64,000 nucleotides of DNA from Microbacterium galbinum (GCF_023101185.1 NZ_CP078077.1:1331630-1395629), one strand, 5' to 3'. Counted from the stretch's first letter, positions 17,228 through 28,362 are shown. Translations and numbers: made by a program. Notes: generated by a model not told the origin, from the sequence alone.

Positions 17228-18922
17228 TCAGCCGGCGGGGGCGGTGGAGCAGAAGCGCAACTCGACCGTCGAGCCGACCGGCACGTCACCGGGCGCTGCC
17301 GACATCGAGATCACCGTGTTCGGCGCGACACCCGCGGCGCACTCCCCCTGGTCGATCGGGCTCGCGATGAGCTTGAGACCCTCGAGCTCGGCCGTCGCTG
17401 CGTCGATCGTGAAGCCGCTGAGGTTGCGCAGCGTGACCTTGCCGCTCGCGACGACGAGGTTGACCACGGTTCCGGGCGCGACCTCGGCGTCGGCGGGCTG
17501 GCTCGACTCGATGACCGTGTCGCCCGCGATCTCGGGTTCGTTCCTCTGGATGACCGTGCCGAGTTCGAGTCCGGCATCCGCCAGTGCCTGACGGGCGGCA
17601 TCGAGCGCCATGCCCTCGATGGCCGGGACGGTGACCGTCTCCTGACCCGTCGAGACGTAGATGGTGACCAGGTCGCCCTTCGCGACGGCGACACCGGCCT
17701 GCGGATCGGTGCGCGTGACGTTGCCCTCGGCGATGTCGGAGCTCGTCTCGAGCACCAGTTTCGCCTCGAGATCGAGTTCGGCGAGATCGGCCTGGGCGCG
17801 GTCGGAGGCGACGTCGACCAGGTCGGGCACCACGCGAGCGGTCTGCGGCACCTCGGGGGGACGCATCGTGACCACCCAGAACAGCACCGAGGCGATGAGC
17901 ACGGCGAGAAGGGCCACACCGGCCCAGATCCACGCCACGGGCGGGCCGGACTGCGTGCGCGCCATCGTCGTGTCGGTGCTGAGCTGGCGCAGAGATCGAG
18001 CCGTCTCCTGCGCCTGGCGCGGGTTGGCACCGTAGAGCTCGCTCGTCAGTGCGCCCAGTTGCTTGCGCGTCGGAGCCTCGCCCGCGACCGCGGCGTCGAG
18101 AGCCGAGCGGAAGTGCGCGGCATCCGGGTACCGCTGGTACGGGTCCTTGGCGAGAGCGCGCAGCACGATCGGATCGAGGGCGCCCGGGGAGTCCTCGTTG
18201 AGCTCGGTCGGCGGCACCGGGGTTTCGCTGACGTGCTGGTAGGCGACCGCCACGGGAGATTCGCCGCGGAAGGGCTGACGACCGGTGAGCAGCTCGTAGA
18301 GCACCACGCCGGTGGAGTAGAGGTCGGCGCGGGCGTCGACGGGCTCGCCCTTGGCCTGCTCGGGGGAGAAGTACGCGGCCGTGCCGATGATCTGCGTGGT
18401 CTCGGCGACCGTCGACGAGGAGTCGGAGACGGCACGGGCGATGCCGAAGTCCATCACCTTGACCTTGCCGTCGGGCGTGACCATGACGTTGCCCGGTTTG
18501 ATGTCGCGGTGCACGACGCCGGCACGGTGCGAGTAGTTCAGCGCCTCGAGGATGCCGTCGACGTATCGGATCGTGTCGTCGAGGGGCACGGGGCCGGCCG
18601 CGATGATGTCTTTGAGCAGCGTGCCCTTGACGAGTTCCATCACGATGTAGGGCGGGTCGTCGGACGAGGCATCCGCCGCCGAGTCGCCCGCGTCGAAGAC
18701 GCGCACGATCGAGGGGTGCGACATGCGCGACGCCGCCTGCGCCTCGAGCCGGAACCGGGTGCGGAACGCGGTGTCGCGCGCCAGGTCGGGATCGAGGATC
18801 TTGATCGCGACCTCGCGCCCGAGGGTCAGGTCGTACCCGCGGTAGACCTTCGCCATGCCGCCGTGCCCGATGAGCTCGTCGACGCGGTACCTACCCGCGA
18901 GAACGCGTGGCTCTGTGGACAC
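17228..18922 (-). CDS. pknB: Serine/threonine kinase with PASTA domains
   Basis: 564 aa membrane kinase. The cytoplasmic kinase domain is at about 11-270, with GHGGMAKVYRG, VAIKIL, HRDIKPGNVMV, DFGIA and GTAAYFSPEQA. A Lys/Thr-bearing juxtamembrane stretch precedes one membrane helix at about 327-352. Three PASTA repeats follow outside (365-560), which in this family bind muropeptides or lipid II. The GTG start follows the pknA stop by 54 nt. It is the last gene of the seven-gene operon and phosphorylates cell-wall synthesis and division proteins in relatives. Confidence 0.95.
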   Translation of the reverse strand: MSTEPRVLAGRYRVDELIGHGGMAKVYRGYDLTLGREVAIKILDPDLARDTAFRTRFRLEAQAASRMSHPSIVRVFDAGDSAADASSDDPPYIVMELVKGTLLKDIIAAGPVPLDDTIRYVDGILEALNYSHRAGVVHRDIKPGNVMVTPDGKVKVMDFGIARAVSDSSSTVAETTQIIGTAAYFSPEQAKGEPVDARADLYSTGVVLYELLTGRQPFRGESPVAVAYQHVSETPVPPTELNEDSPGALDPIVLRALAKDPYQRYPDAAHFRSALDAAVAGEAPTRKQLGALTSELYGANPRQAQETARSLRQLSTDTTMARTQSGPPVAWIWAGVALLAVLIASVLFWVVTMRPPEVPQTARVVPDLVDVASDRAQADLAELDLEAKLVLETSSDIAEGNVTRTDPQAGVAVAKGDLVTIYVSTGQETVTVPAIEGMALDAARQALADAGLELGTVIQRNEPEIAGDTVIESSQPADAEVAPGTVVNLVVASGKVTLRNLSGFTIDAATAELEGLKLIASPIDQGECAAGVAPNTVISMSAAPGDVPVGSTVELRFCSTAPAG

Positions 18923-18976
18923 GGATGACCCCCCTGGGACAACTGGACGTGATGTGTGGTGGAGTAAAGGCTACCC

Positions 18977-20755
18977 TCAGTTGCCTGAGTTCCCGCCGTT
19001 CCCACCGTCTCCGCCGTCGTCGCCGTTGCCCGGATCGACGGCCGCTCCCTGGATGGCGGTCGACTGCCCCTGCGGGGAGTTTCCGGACTCGCGGTCGCCG
19101 CAGAACGCCTTGTAGGTGCCGGTCACGACCTGCCCGGCCGTGCCGGTGTTGATCGAGATTCCCGCCGTGGTCTCGTTCGGTCCGAAGCTCTTCGTGGTCA
19201 CGGCCGGCTGGCCGGGACCCGCGAAGGATGCGTTCGTGATCGTCACCTCGTAAGAGGAAAGGGTTCCGGTGCCGTTCGGGCAGGAGAACGCCGTCCAGTT
19301 GATCGTCGCAGAGCCGCCCTCGAGGAACGTGCCCGAGAACGTCGGCGCGTTGGTCGGGGCTCCGACCGCGGCCTGGTCGGCGTAGAGGTAGAGCGTGATG
19401 TCACTGCCCACATCCACCGAGCCACGGGGCTCCACGCGCTCGACAGCGCCGACGAGGTCGGCGGACGGGGCGACGGTCGTTCCGGTCACGCAGTTGGGGA
19501 CGAGGCCCGCACCGCGTGCGGCGGCGAGAGCCGCGTCGCACGTCATACCCGGCAACTGCAGGGCATCGACGTCGACCGGCTCCGGGGCGGGCGTCTGCGT
19601 CTCTGTCGGAGTGGGCTTCGGGGTGGGGGTGCGAGAGGTCGACGTGCTCGGCGTCGGGTCGGCGTCGCTGTCGCCCTGGTTCATGAGCGCGAAGACGGTT
19701 CCGCCGAGCACGATCACCAGCAGGGCGATCAGAGCGACCAGCGGCCACGTCCACGGGCTGCGCTTCTTCTTCTTGCCGTCGGGCGCCTCGTCGTCGCCGG
19801 CTCCGGTGGGGAGCTGCGCCGTGGTCGGCAGCACGCGGGTAGCCCCGTCGTCGCCACTCGCGGTGAGGATGCGCGTCGCGTCGTCGGCGACGCCGCCCGT
19901 CGCGATGGCGGGCACGGCGATCGCCGCGGAGTTCAGGTCGCCGCGGCGCAGCGCCTGGGCGGCGCGTGCGACGGTGGCCGACGACGACGGACGGTCGCTC
20001 GGCTTCTTCGCGATCATCGCCATCACGAGGTTCTGCACGGGGATCGGCACGGTCGGCGGCAGCGGCGGCGGCTGCTCGTTGATCTGCGCCATCGCGATCG
20101 CCACCTGCGACTCGCCCGTGAAGGGGCGCTTCCCGGCAAGGCATTCGTAGGCGACGATGCCGAGCGAGTAGGTGTCGGTCGCGGGGGAGGCCGGGTGACC
20201 CGAGGCCTGCTCGGGCGACAGGTACTGCACGGTTCCCATGACCTGACCGGTGGCCGTGAGCGGCACCTGGTCGGCGATGCGCGCGATACCGAAGTCGGTG
20301 ATCTTGACGCGGCCATCGGGCGTGATCAGCAGGTTTCCCGGCTTGATGTCGCGGTGGACGAGACCCGCCGCGTGCGCGGCCTGCAGAGCGGATGCCGTCT
20401 GGGCGACGAAGTCGAGAGTCTTGTCGGCGCTCAGCGCGCCGTCGCGCTCGAGCACGGTCGACAGCGCCTCGCCGGGCACGAGCTCCATGACGAGATAGGC
20501 GCTGCCGTTCTCCTCGCCGTAGTCGAACACGCTCGCGATGCCCTCATGGTTGACGAGTGCGGCGTGACGGGCCTCGGCGCGGAAGCGCTCGAGGAACCCG
20601 GGGTCGCCCATGTACTCGTCCTTGAGGATCTTGATCGCGACGGTACGTCCGATGACGTGATCCGTCGCCTCCCAGACCTCACCCATGCCACCGATCGCGA
20701 TACGCGACTGCAGCTCGTAACGACCACCGAACGACACACCCTGCGTCGGTCTCAT
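18977..20755 (-). CDS. pknA: Serine/threonine kinase PknA-type with extracellular tail
   Basis: 592 aa. Kinase domain at 10-270 (IGGMGEVWEA, VAIKILK, HRDIKPGNLLI, DFGIARIA, GTVQYLSPEQA). After a linker and KKKKR there is a membrane helix at about 330-357, then a Thr/Pro-rich stalk, one PASTA-like repeat (LPGMTCDAALAAARGAGLVP) and a further extracellular domain ending in a Gly/Asp/Asn-rich tail. The long outer domain is more than the short mycobacterial PknA has. Start and pbpA stop overlap (ATGA). Confidence 0.92.
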   Translation of the reverse strand: MRPTQGVSFGGRYELQSRIAIGGMGEVWEATDHVIGRTVAIKILKDEYMGDPGFLERFRAEARHAALVNHEGIASVFDYGEENGSAYLVMELVPGEALSTVLERDGALSADKTLDFVAQTASALQAAHAAGLVHRDIKPGNLLITPDGRVKITDFGIARIADQVPLTATGQVMGTVQYLSPEQASGHPASPATDTYSLGIVAYECLAGKRPFTGESQVAIAMAQINEQPPPLPPTVPIPVQNLVMAMIAKKPSDRPSSSATVARAAQALRRGDLNSAAIAVPAIATGGVADDATRILTASGDDGATRVLPTTAQLPTGAGDDEAPDGKKKKRSPWTWPLVALIALLVIVLGGTVFALMNQGDSDADPTPSTSTSRTPTPKPTPTETQTPAPEPVDVDALQLPGMTCDAALAAARGAGLVPNCVTGTTVAPSADLVGAVERVEPRGSVDVGSDITLYLYADQAAVGAPTNAPTFSGTFLEGGSATINWTAFSCPNGTGTLSSYEVTITNASFAGPGQPAVTTKSFGPNETTAGISINTGTAGQVVTGTYKAFCGDRESGNSPQGQSTAIQGAAVDPGNGDDGGDGGNGGNSGN

Positions 20756-22206
20756 CTGCCCAGCACCGCCTCTATGACCTTCTTCGCAATCGGAGCGGCG
20801 ATCGTGTCGCCGGATCCGGATTGACCCTGTCCTCCGCCGTCTTCGACGACGACTGCCACCGCCACAGCGGGGTCGTCCGCCGGCGCGAAGCCGGTGAACC
20901 ACAACGTGTGCGGCTTGTTTCCGTTCTCAGCGGTGCCGGTCTTACCGGCCACGTCGATCCCGTCTATTCTTGCACCCTGCGCAGCGCCCGTTGAGACGCT
21001 CGCGACCATGGCATCCGTCACCTCGTCGGCGATGTCGGGCTCGAGCGCACGGCCGAACTCGGTGTCGTCGTAGGAACGCACGACCGAGAGGTCGTTGCCG
21101 ATCACCTGATCGACCATCCGCGGGTTCATCACCAGGCCGTCGTTCGCGATTCCGGCCGAGATCATCGCGACCTGCAACGGCGTCGCCGTGACCTGTCCCT
21201 GTCCGAATCCGGAGAGGGCCGTCTGCGCGTCGTCGAGCGCGCGCGGGTAGCTCGAGGCGGTCGAGACGAGCGGCGTCTCGAAGCTCTGGTTGTAGCCGAA
21301 CTTCTCCGCCATCTCGCGGATCGCGTCGTCTCCGAGCTTCACCGCGAGCTCGGCCATGGGGATGTTGCAGCTCAGGCGGATCGCCTCGGCGATCGTGACG
21401 GTCTCACCGCCGCCGCAGGTGCCTCCCCATGCGTTCGAGACGCGGTTGCTCGACCCGGGAAGCGTGTACGACGCGGGGTTCGGAAGCGTGGAGTCGGGCG
21501 TGAAGTCGCCGCTCGCGTAGGCCGCGGCCGCAACGACGAGCTTGAACGTCGAGCCCGGCGGGTTGAGGTCGCCGGCGATCGCGCGGTTGGAGAGCGGCTT
21601 GAGCGGATCCTGCACCAGCTGGTCGTAGGTCGAGTTCGCGGCATCCGCATCGTGCGTGGCGAGCAGATTCGTGTCGAAACCGGGCGTCGAGACCATCGCC
21701 AGGATGCGGCCCGTGCTCGGTTCGATCGCGACGACCGCGCCCTGCAGCCCGCCGAGCGCATCGTAGGCGGCCTTCTGGGCCGCGGCATCGAGGGAGAGCT
21801 CGACGCTGAAGCCGGTCTGCGGCTGCCCGGAGAGGATGCGCTCGATCTCGGAGAAGAATGCGCTCGATCCGGTTCCCGAGAGATCGGCGTTCATCGCCTG
21901 CTCGATGCCGGTGCGGGAATCGAGGGCGGCGTTGAAGTATCCGGTGACGGGCGCCCACATGCCGGCGTCGGCATACACGCGCTGGAACTGATAGCGATCG
22001 TCGGACGGCACGGAGGTGGCGACGTTCGTACCGTCGATGATGATCGAGCCGCGCTGGATCTCATAGCTGTCGAGGCGCGTGCGCTGGTTGTTGTCGTTCT
22101 GGGCCAGCGCATCGGCGTCGACGACCTGGATCCAGCTGGTGGCGGCGAACAGCGCGATGAACATGAAGAGCATCACGATGCTCAGGCGACGCAACTCACG
22201 GGTCAT
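20752..22206 (-). CDS. pbpA: Penicillin-binding protein, transpeptidase (PbpA)
   Basis: 484 aa class B PBP that cross-links peptidoglycan. One N-terminal membrane helix (LSIVMLFMFIALFAATSW), a dimerisation-type domain, then the transpeptidase domain with SxxK in PPGSTFKL (near 218), SxN as SCN (near 279) and KTG in AGKTGTAENG (near 418). It partners RodA in the shape/division synthase pair. Stop overlaps the pknA start and its start overlaps the rodA stop. Confidence 0.95.
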   Translation of the reverse strand: MTRELRRLSIVMLFMFIALFAATSWIQVVDADALAQNDNNQRTRLDSYEIQRGSIIIDGTNVATSVPSDDRYQFQRVYADAGMWAPVTGYFNAALDSRTGIEQAMNADLSGTGSSAFFSEIERILSGQPQTGFSVELSLDAAAQKAAYDALGGLQGAVVAIEPSTGRILAMVSTPGFDTNLLATHDADAANSTYDQLVQDPLKPLSNRAIAGDLNPPGSTFKLVVAAAAYASGDFTPDSTLPNPASYTLPGSSNRVSNAWGGTCGGGETVTIAEAIRLSCNIPMAELAVKLGDDAIREMAEKFGYNQSFETPLVSTASSYPRALDDAQTALSGFGQGQVTATPLQVAMISAGIANDGLVMNPRMVDQVIGNDLSVVRSYDDTEFGRALEPDIADEVTDAMVASVSTGAAQGARIDGIDVAGKTGTAENGNKPHTLWFTGFAPADDPAVAVAVVVEDGGGQGQSGSGDTIAAPIAKKVIEAVLGR

Positions 22207-23584
22207 CCGATCACCACCCTCGGTTGGCGGCGTACGCCGTCGGAGATGCGCAGCAGCAGTGCCACGATGAGCCAGTTGGCGACGAGCGACGAACCGCCCG
22301 CGGCGAGGAACGGCGTGGTCAGACCCGTCAGCGGGATGAGGCGGGTGACACCGCCGACCATGATGAAGACCTGGAGGGCGATCGTGAACGAGAACCCGAT
22401 CGCGAGCAGCTTGCCGAAGTCGTCCTGACCGGCGAGACCGATGCGCACCCCGCGACTGACGAACACCATGTACAGGCAGAGGATCGCGAACAGGCCGATC
22501 AGGCCGATCTCCTCACCGAGGCTGGTGATGATGTAGTCGCTGTGGGCCAGGGGAGTGACCCAGGGCCGGCCCTGTCCCCAACCGGTTCCGAGCATCCCGC
22601 CGTGCGCGAGACCGAAGAGCCCCTGCATGGGCTGGTAGCCGGCACGCTCGGGGTCGACCTGGTTCGGGTCGAACAGGAACAGCCAGTTGATGAAGCGCCC
22701 GCGCACGTAGCTGAGGATCTGGGTCGCGAGCGCGACACCCGCCGCCACGAGCCCGAGGCCGATGACGACCCAGCTGGTCTTGCCGGTGGCGACGTACAGC
22801 ATCGCCACGAACATGCCGAAGATCAGGGTTCCGGTACCGAGATCCCGCTGCAGCACGATGATGCCGAGCGAGATCAGCCACACCACCAGCACCGGACCCA
22901 GCTCGCGCATGCGCGGCCAGGTCATACCGAGGAAGCGCGTGCCGACCGAGGTGAGGCTCTCCCGCGTGCGCACGAGGTAGCCCGCGAAGAAGATCGCGAG
23001 GCAGATCTTCGCGATCTCACCCGGTTGGAAGGCGAACGCCCCGCCGAGCGACACCCACACGGCCGCGTTCGCGTCGGGGATGCGCAGGCCGGGCACGAAC
23101 GGCAGCAGCAGGAACACGATGCCCGCGAAGCCGAAGATGTACGTGTAGCGGAAGAGGACGCGGTAGTTGCGCAGCAGGATCACCGCGGCGATCGCGCCCG
23201 CCAACGAGATGCCGGTCCAGGCGAGCTGCTTCGTCGAATAGGCATCCCACCCGGTGAACGACTTGGCGATGTCGATCCGGTAGATCATCGCGATGCCGAG
23301 CCCCGTGAGCAGGGTCGCGATCGGGACGACGAAGGGATCGGCATCCGACGCCACGACCCGCAGCACGATGTGCAGGGCGAAGGCGAGCACGGCCAGGCCG
23401 CCGCCGATCGCGAGGATGACGGGGTCGACGGTGCCGAGGGCGCCGAGCTGCACGAGAGTGAGCGCGGAGCCCGCGATCAGCACGGCGAACAGGAGCAGCC
23501 AGAACTCGCGGTTGCGCTGCTTCTGCGGGGTGCGGATGCGCTTGAGCGCCTTGAGGACCGCGGTGTCGGCGGAGACGTCGGTGC

Positions 23585-23588
<4 letters not shown>
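22203..23588 (-). CDS. rodA: RodA/FtsW-family peptidoglycan glycosyltransferase
   Basis: 461 aa, about twelve membrane helices, the SEDS polymerase that builds glycan strands from lipid II. Family motifs include LAIFFAGYLVRTRESL, LVVWLISLGIIVLQRDLGTG and LTGLTTPFLAAGGSS. ATGA-type overlap with pbpA and with pstP shows coupled translation. Confidence 0.95.
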
Positions 23589-24898
<1,310 letters not shown>

Positions 24899-24905
24899 GC
24901 CGGCG

Positions 24906-25442
24906 TCAGGCTCGCAGCTCGAAGGTCGTGGCGCCCACCTTGATGGGGGTGCCGAGCGACAGCGAGACGGGGGAGTTGCCGACGCGCTGGCCCGCGACGA
25001 ACGTGCCGTTGGTGGAGTCGAGGTCCTGCACGGCCCACGCGTCACCGCGCAGGATCAGGCGGGCGTGGTGGCTGGACGTGTAGTCGTCACGGATCACGAG
25101 GGCGGACTCGCTCGAGCGGCCGATCGTGAGGGTGTCGTTGCCGAGGGGGAGTTCGAGCCCCGCCTTCGGGCCCGAGGTGATGACGAGGCGCTGGGCGGTC
25201 GCGACGGTCGCCGGACCCGTGGAGGGCTTGGCGGAGGCGGGCTTCGCCGAGGCCGGCTTCGCGACGGGGGCGGCCGGAGCCGCGGCGCCGGATGCGGGGG
25301 CACCCGCAGCGGCCTCGGCGGGGAGCTTGCGCACCTTCACGCCGAAGAGGTCGGCGCGCAGCGAGTAGACCACGCCGAACACGAAGAACCACAGCAGCAC
25401 CAGGAAACCGATGCGCAGGAGCAGGAGGACCAGTTCACTCAT
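24906..25442 (-). CDS. fhaB: FHA-domain protein with N-terminal membrane helix
   Basis: 178 aa. Begins with a hydrophobic helix (LVLLLLRIGFLVLLWFFVFG), an Ala/Pro/Lys linker (AKPASAKPASAK repeats) and a C-terminal FHA domain (LTIGRSSESALVIRDDYTSS, then HHARL and DLDSTNGTFVAG) that reads phosphothreonine. In relatives FhaB docks on the PknB/RodA/PbpA complex. ATG at 25442 overlaps the fhaA stop by 8 nt. Confidence 0.93.
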   Translation of the reverse strand: MSELVLLLLRIGFLVLLWFFVFGVVYSLRADLFGVKVRKLPAEAAAGAPASGAAAPAAPVAKPASAKPASAKPSTGPATVATAQRLVITSGPKAGLELPLGNDTLTIGRSSESALVIRDDYTSSHHARLILRGDAWAVQDLDSTNGTFVAGQRVGNSPVSLSLGTPIKVGATTFELRA

Positions 25443-26151
25443 GGATGCCTCCGAACGCACGGGTGGCGTCGCTGACACGCGCCGGTACCGTCTGCGGCAC
25501 CACGCGGAAGACGAGATCGGTGCGACCGATCGTGATCGTGGTGTCGGAGGGGAGGGCCGCTTCGCGCAGCTTCTGCCCGTTCACCTTGGTGCCGTTGGTG
25601 GAGCCGAGGTCGCGCATCATGGCGCGCTCGCCGTCCCAGAGGATCTCGGCGTGCTTACGGCTCGATCCGGCATCCGCGATGGTGATGTCGGCATCCGTGC
25701 CGCGTCCGATGACGGTGCGCGCGCGGGTGATGCGGTGCCGGCGACCGTCGACGTCGACCACGGCCTCCCAGCTCACACGGCCCTCGACCGTTCCGGAGCT
25801 GACGCGCACCGTACCCGTCGACACCTTCTCGTCGGGTTCGAGCACGATCGAGAGCGGGCCACCGAAGCTGTAGCCCTGCGACTTCGAGTGCTTCGTGAGC
25901 AGGGCGTGCAGCTCGTCGGTGAGAGCGCCGCCGAGTCCGCGCATCCGCTCGGCGTCGTCGGCGCTGAGGCGCACGACGTAGTTGTTGGGCGCGATGATGC
26001 GGTCGCGGCTGACGACCGCCGCCTTCGTATCGGCCTCGCGCCGCAGCGCCGAAGCGATCTCCACCGGCTGGATGCCGCTGCGGAAGGTCTTCGCGAACGC
26101 GCCGTTCACGGCGCGCTCGAGACCCTTCTCAAAGCTGTCAAGTAGTCCCAC
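25435..26151 (-). CDS. fhaA: FhaA: DUF3662 plus FHA domain
   Basis: 238 aa, first gene of the operon. DUF3662 at 1-115 (LLDSFEKGLERAVNGAFAKT) and an FHA domain at 145-225 (TVIGRGTDADITIADAGSSR, then KHAEI and DLGSTNGTKVNG). FhaA binds phosphorylated MviN and adjusts peptidoglycan synthesis in mycobacteria. The GTG at 26151 is chosen because AGAGGAGCCCA lies just upstream; an ATG 21 nt earlier would place the ribosome site inside the gene. Confidence 0.92.
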   Translation of the reverse strand: MGLLDSFEKGLERAVNGAFAKTFRSGIQPVEIASALRREADTKAAVVSRDRIIAPNNYVVRLSADDAERMRGLGGALTDELHALLTKHSKSQGYSFGGPLSIVLEPDEKVSTGTVRVSSGTVEGRVSWEAVVDVDGRRHRITRARTVIGRGTDADITIADAGSSRKHAEILWDGERAMMRDLGSTNGTKVNGQKLREAALPSDTTITIGRTDLVFRVVPQTVPARVSDATRAFGGIHE

Positions 26152-26329
26152 TGGGCTCCTCTGGCATGCCAACTGGTAGGGACATCGTAGCCAGGTGTGC
26201 TGAGGATCCGCCCCGCGACGGGCTCGGAGTCCCGGATTTCCGGGGTTTTCCGGGGTGCGGGGGGAGTTTCTCGTGGGGTCGCGACGCGTGATAGCCTTAC
26301 GAGGTTGAGTTCTTCGGAACGAGACACTC

Positions 26330-26412
26330 GCGCGAGTGGCGGAATGGTAGACGCGCTGGCTTCAGGTGCCAGTGTCCTTGCGGGCGTGGGGGTTCGAGTC
26401 CCCCCTCGCGCA
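26330..26412 (+). tRNA. tRNA-Leu (anticodon CAG)
   Basis: Acceptor arms GCGCGAG and CTCGCGC pair fully. The anticodon stem CTGGC/GCCAG encloses TTCAGGT, giving anticodon CAG for CUG. A long variable arm (TGTCCTTGCGGGCG) and GGTTCGAGTCC T-loop mark it as a class II tRNA-Leu. CCA is not encoded. It lies divergently behind fhaA, as in many relatives. Confidence 0.95.
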
Positions 26413-26423
26413 CAGCGAGTTGA

Positions 26424-26461
26424 AAGGCCCGGTTCCCTCTGTGGAACCGGGCCTTTTTTTT
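26424..26461 (+). terminator. Rho-independent terminator of tRNA-Leu
   Basis: AAAGGCCCGGTTCC and GGAACCGGGCCTTT form a 14-bp stem with a CTCTGT loop, followed by a run of T. This is the cleanest intrinsic terminator in the window. Confidence 0.93.
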
Positions 26462-26542
26462 GCAGCCAGTGCTTCGTCGGGTGCGACTTCCTCCCTCGAA
26501 GACCGTTGGGCAGGAGGCGCGAGACGTCCCCGGCAGCGCGCC

Positions 26543-26854
26543 CTAGCGTGCACTCATCGTGAACGCCAGGACCGTTCCCAGAACGGTACCGATCAGCAAT
26601 GCGACTCCTGCCCATCCCACGATCACGGCGCGTTCTTGGGGGTGCCGGGAGGCGTGGAAGCCTGCTCCGATCCCGCCCACGAGTGCGGTTCCCATGGTGA
26701 CGAACGCCACCGCAGCCTGCATGTCGTAGTCAGGAGGGAGCGGTGCAGGGTCGATGAGGGGAATCGCGAACCGGAAGGTCGCCACCAGCGCGAGGAAGAG
26801 CAGCGAGACGACCGTCATCGCCGCGATCAGAAGCCATGCCGTTGCGGAGCGCAT
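26543..26854 (-). CDS. Small membrane protein, three helices
   Basis: 103 aa with hydrophobic segments at about 5-30 (WLLIAAMTVVSLLFLALVA), 47-67 (AAVAFVTMGTALVGGIGAG) and 77-99. No recognised family. CATGAT lies 6 nt before the ATG, consistent with a leaderless mRNA. The 145 bp between it and the MarR gene show nothing notable. Confidence 0.7.
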   Translation of the reverse strand: MRSATAWLLIAAMTVVSLLFLALVATFRFAIPLIDPAPLPPDYDMQAAVAFVTMGTALVGGIGAGFHASRHPQERAVIVGWAGVALLIGTVLGTVLAFTMSAR

Positions 26855-26999
26855 CTGCCCATCATGTCCTGCGTGGCCACAGGGAGCGGGTACGTGTCGC
26901 CGAACCGACGCTGCCCTGAAGGCTCACCGTGCCGGTCACCTGCGAGTCTTCGAGTAGGGGGTCGCTCCTCACGGCGACAGGTGAGAGTTCCGCGTCTTT

Positions 27000-27485
27000 C
27001 TAAGCCGGACTCCACACACCCCCGGGGCCGATTCCCTCCGCCACCTTCCGACTGATGACCCCCAGCTGCCGCGCCTGGGCATCCGTGAGGGTGTCGAACA
27101 CGAGGGTGCGGATGAGCGCGTGGTGGGCGGGGGTCGACTCGGCGACCGCCTGCGCGCCGGCGTCGGTGAGGATGCCGAGGGTGAAGCGTCCGTCACTCGG
27201 GTCGATCTCGCGACGCACCCACCCCTTCGTCTCGAGTCGGGAGACCGCGCGCGACAGGCGCGACAGGGTGCAGCTCGCGTAGGCGGCGAGCACGCTGAGA
27301 CGTAGGGTGCGCTCGGGGGCGCTGTGCAGCGCGAAGAGGATGCCGTGCTCGAAGTGGGTGAGCCCGCTGTCGCGCTGCAGCTGCGCGTCGAGGGCGGTGG
27401 GCAGGCGCTCGAGCAGGGTGGCGAGCGAGGCCCAGATCGCGAGCTCGTCGGAGCTCAGGCCGTGGTCGGCGTTCGTGTTCGGCAT
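27000..27485 (-). CDS. MarR-family transcriptional regulator
   Basis: 161 aa. Winged-helix region: LTHFEHGILFALHSAPERTL, then LRLSVLAAYASCTLSRLSRA and the wing LETKGWVRREIDPSDGRFTL. MarR proteins repress adjacent genes and release DNA on binding a phenolic or oxidative ligand. It is divergent from the SDR gene, with two 16-bp palindromes between them. Confidence 0.92.
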   Translation of the reverse strand: MPNTNADHGLSSDELAIWASLATLLERLPTALDAQLQRDSGLTHFEHGILFALHSAPERTLRLSVLAAYASCTLSRLSRAVSRLETKGWVRREIDPSDGRFTLGILTDAGAQAVAESTPAHHALIRTLVFDTLTDAQARQLGVISRKVAEGIGPGGVWSPA

Positions 27486-27507
27486 GGCCTCAGGCTATCC
27501 CGAGTTC

Positions 27508-27523
27508 ACTTGCTTGAGCAAGT
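27508..27523. promoter_or_regulatory. MarR operator 1
   Basis: ACTTGCTTGAGCAAGT, 7-bp arms around two bases. It overlaps the -35 box (TTGCTT, 27510-27515) of a plus-strand promoter for the SDR gene. Confidence 0.85.
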
Positions 27524-27538
27524 AAAAGCCTGTACCTT
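27510..27538 (+). promoter_or_regulatory. Promoter of the SDR gene
   Basis: TTGCTT (27510-27515), a 17-nt spacer and TACCTT (27533-27538). Transcription would begin inside operator 2, so both MarR sites cover the promoter. Confidence 0.6.
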
Positions 27539-27539
27539 G

Positions 27540-27555
27540 ACTTGCTCAAGCAAGT
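27540..27555. promoter_or_regulatory. MarR operator 2
   Basis: ACTTGCTCAAGCAAGT, the exact reverse complement of operator 1, placed 32 bp (about three turns) downstream of it and directly before the SDR ribosome site. Confidence 0.85.
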
Positions 27556-27570
27556 GAAAGGACGTCGAAC

Positions 27571-28362
27571 ATGGATCTGCGACTCGCAGGCAAGAAGGCA
27601 TTCGTCAGCGGCTCGACCCAGGGGATCGGCTACGCCATCGCCGCAGCGCTCGCCGCGGAGGGCGTGCAGGTCACGCTCAACGGTCGCGACGCCGAGCGCC
27701 TCGACAGCGCCGTCGCACGGCTCGGGGCGGAGCATCCGGAATCCCACCCGAACGGTCTCGTCGCCGACTTCGCGAAGCCCGACGAGGTCGCGCGCCTTCT
27801 CGCCGACCTCGGCGACGTCGACATCCTCGTCAACAACGTCGGACTGTTCGGCCTGGCCGACTTCTCGGCGACCTCCGACGACGAGTGGTCGCGCTACCTC
27901 GACGTGAACCTCATGAGCGCCGTGCGCCTGTCGCGGCAGGTTCTCGGCGGCATGCTCGAGCGCGGGTGGGGGCGCATCGTCTCGATCAGCAGCGAATCCG
28001 GAGTGAACGTTCCCGCCGACATGGTGCACTATGGCGTGACCAAGGCGGCGATGATCGCCCTCACCAACGGCCTCGCCAAGCTCACCCGCGGCACCGAGGT
28101 CACTGTCAACACGGTGCTCGGCGGACCCACGTACTCCGACGGGGTGGCCGCGACCGTGGCGGCGGTGGCCGAAGCGCAGTCGCTGCCCGCCGACGCCATG
28201 AAGCAGGCGATCATCGGCCAGAACGCCACGACGCTGCTCGAGCGATTCCTCGACCCGACCGAGATCGCGAGCCTCGTCACGTACCTCGCGAGCCCCGTCG
28301 CCTCGGCGACGAACGGTGCCGCCCTGCGTGCCGACGGAGGCGTGCTCACCGCGATGCTGTGA
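27571..28362 (+). CDS. Short-chain dehydrogenase/reductase
   Basis: 263 aa, NAD(P)-dependent oxidoreductase. Rossmann motif VSGSTQGIGYAIA, NNVG after strand 4, catalytic SISSESG and YGVTKAA (Tyr/Lys). The substrate is unknown. ATG follows GAAAGGA. The MarR operators in front suggest ligand-induced expression. Confidence 0.92.
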   Translation: MDLRLAGKKAFVSGSTQGIGYAIAAALAAEGVQVTLNGRDAERLDSAVARLGAEHPESHPNGLVADFAKPDEVARLLADLGDVDILVNNVGLFGLADFSATSDDEWSRYLDVNLMSAVRLSRQVLGGMLERGWGRIVSISSESGVNVPADMVHYGVTKAAMIALTNGLAKLTRGTEVTVNTVLGGPTYSDGVAATVAAVAEAQSLPADAMKQAIIGQNATTLLERFLDPTEIASLVTYLASPVASATNGAALRADGGVLTAML

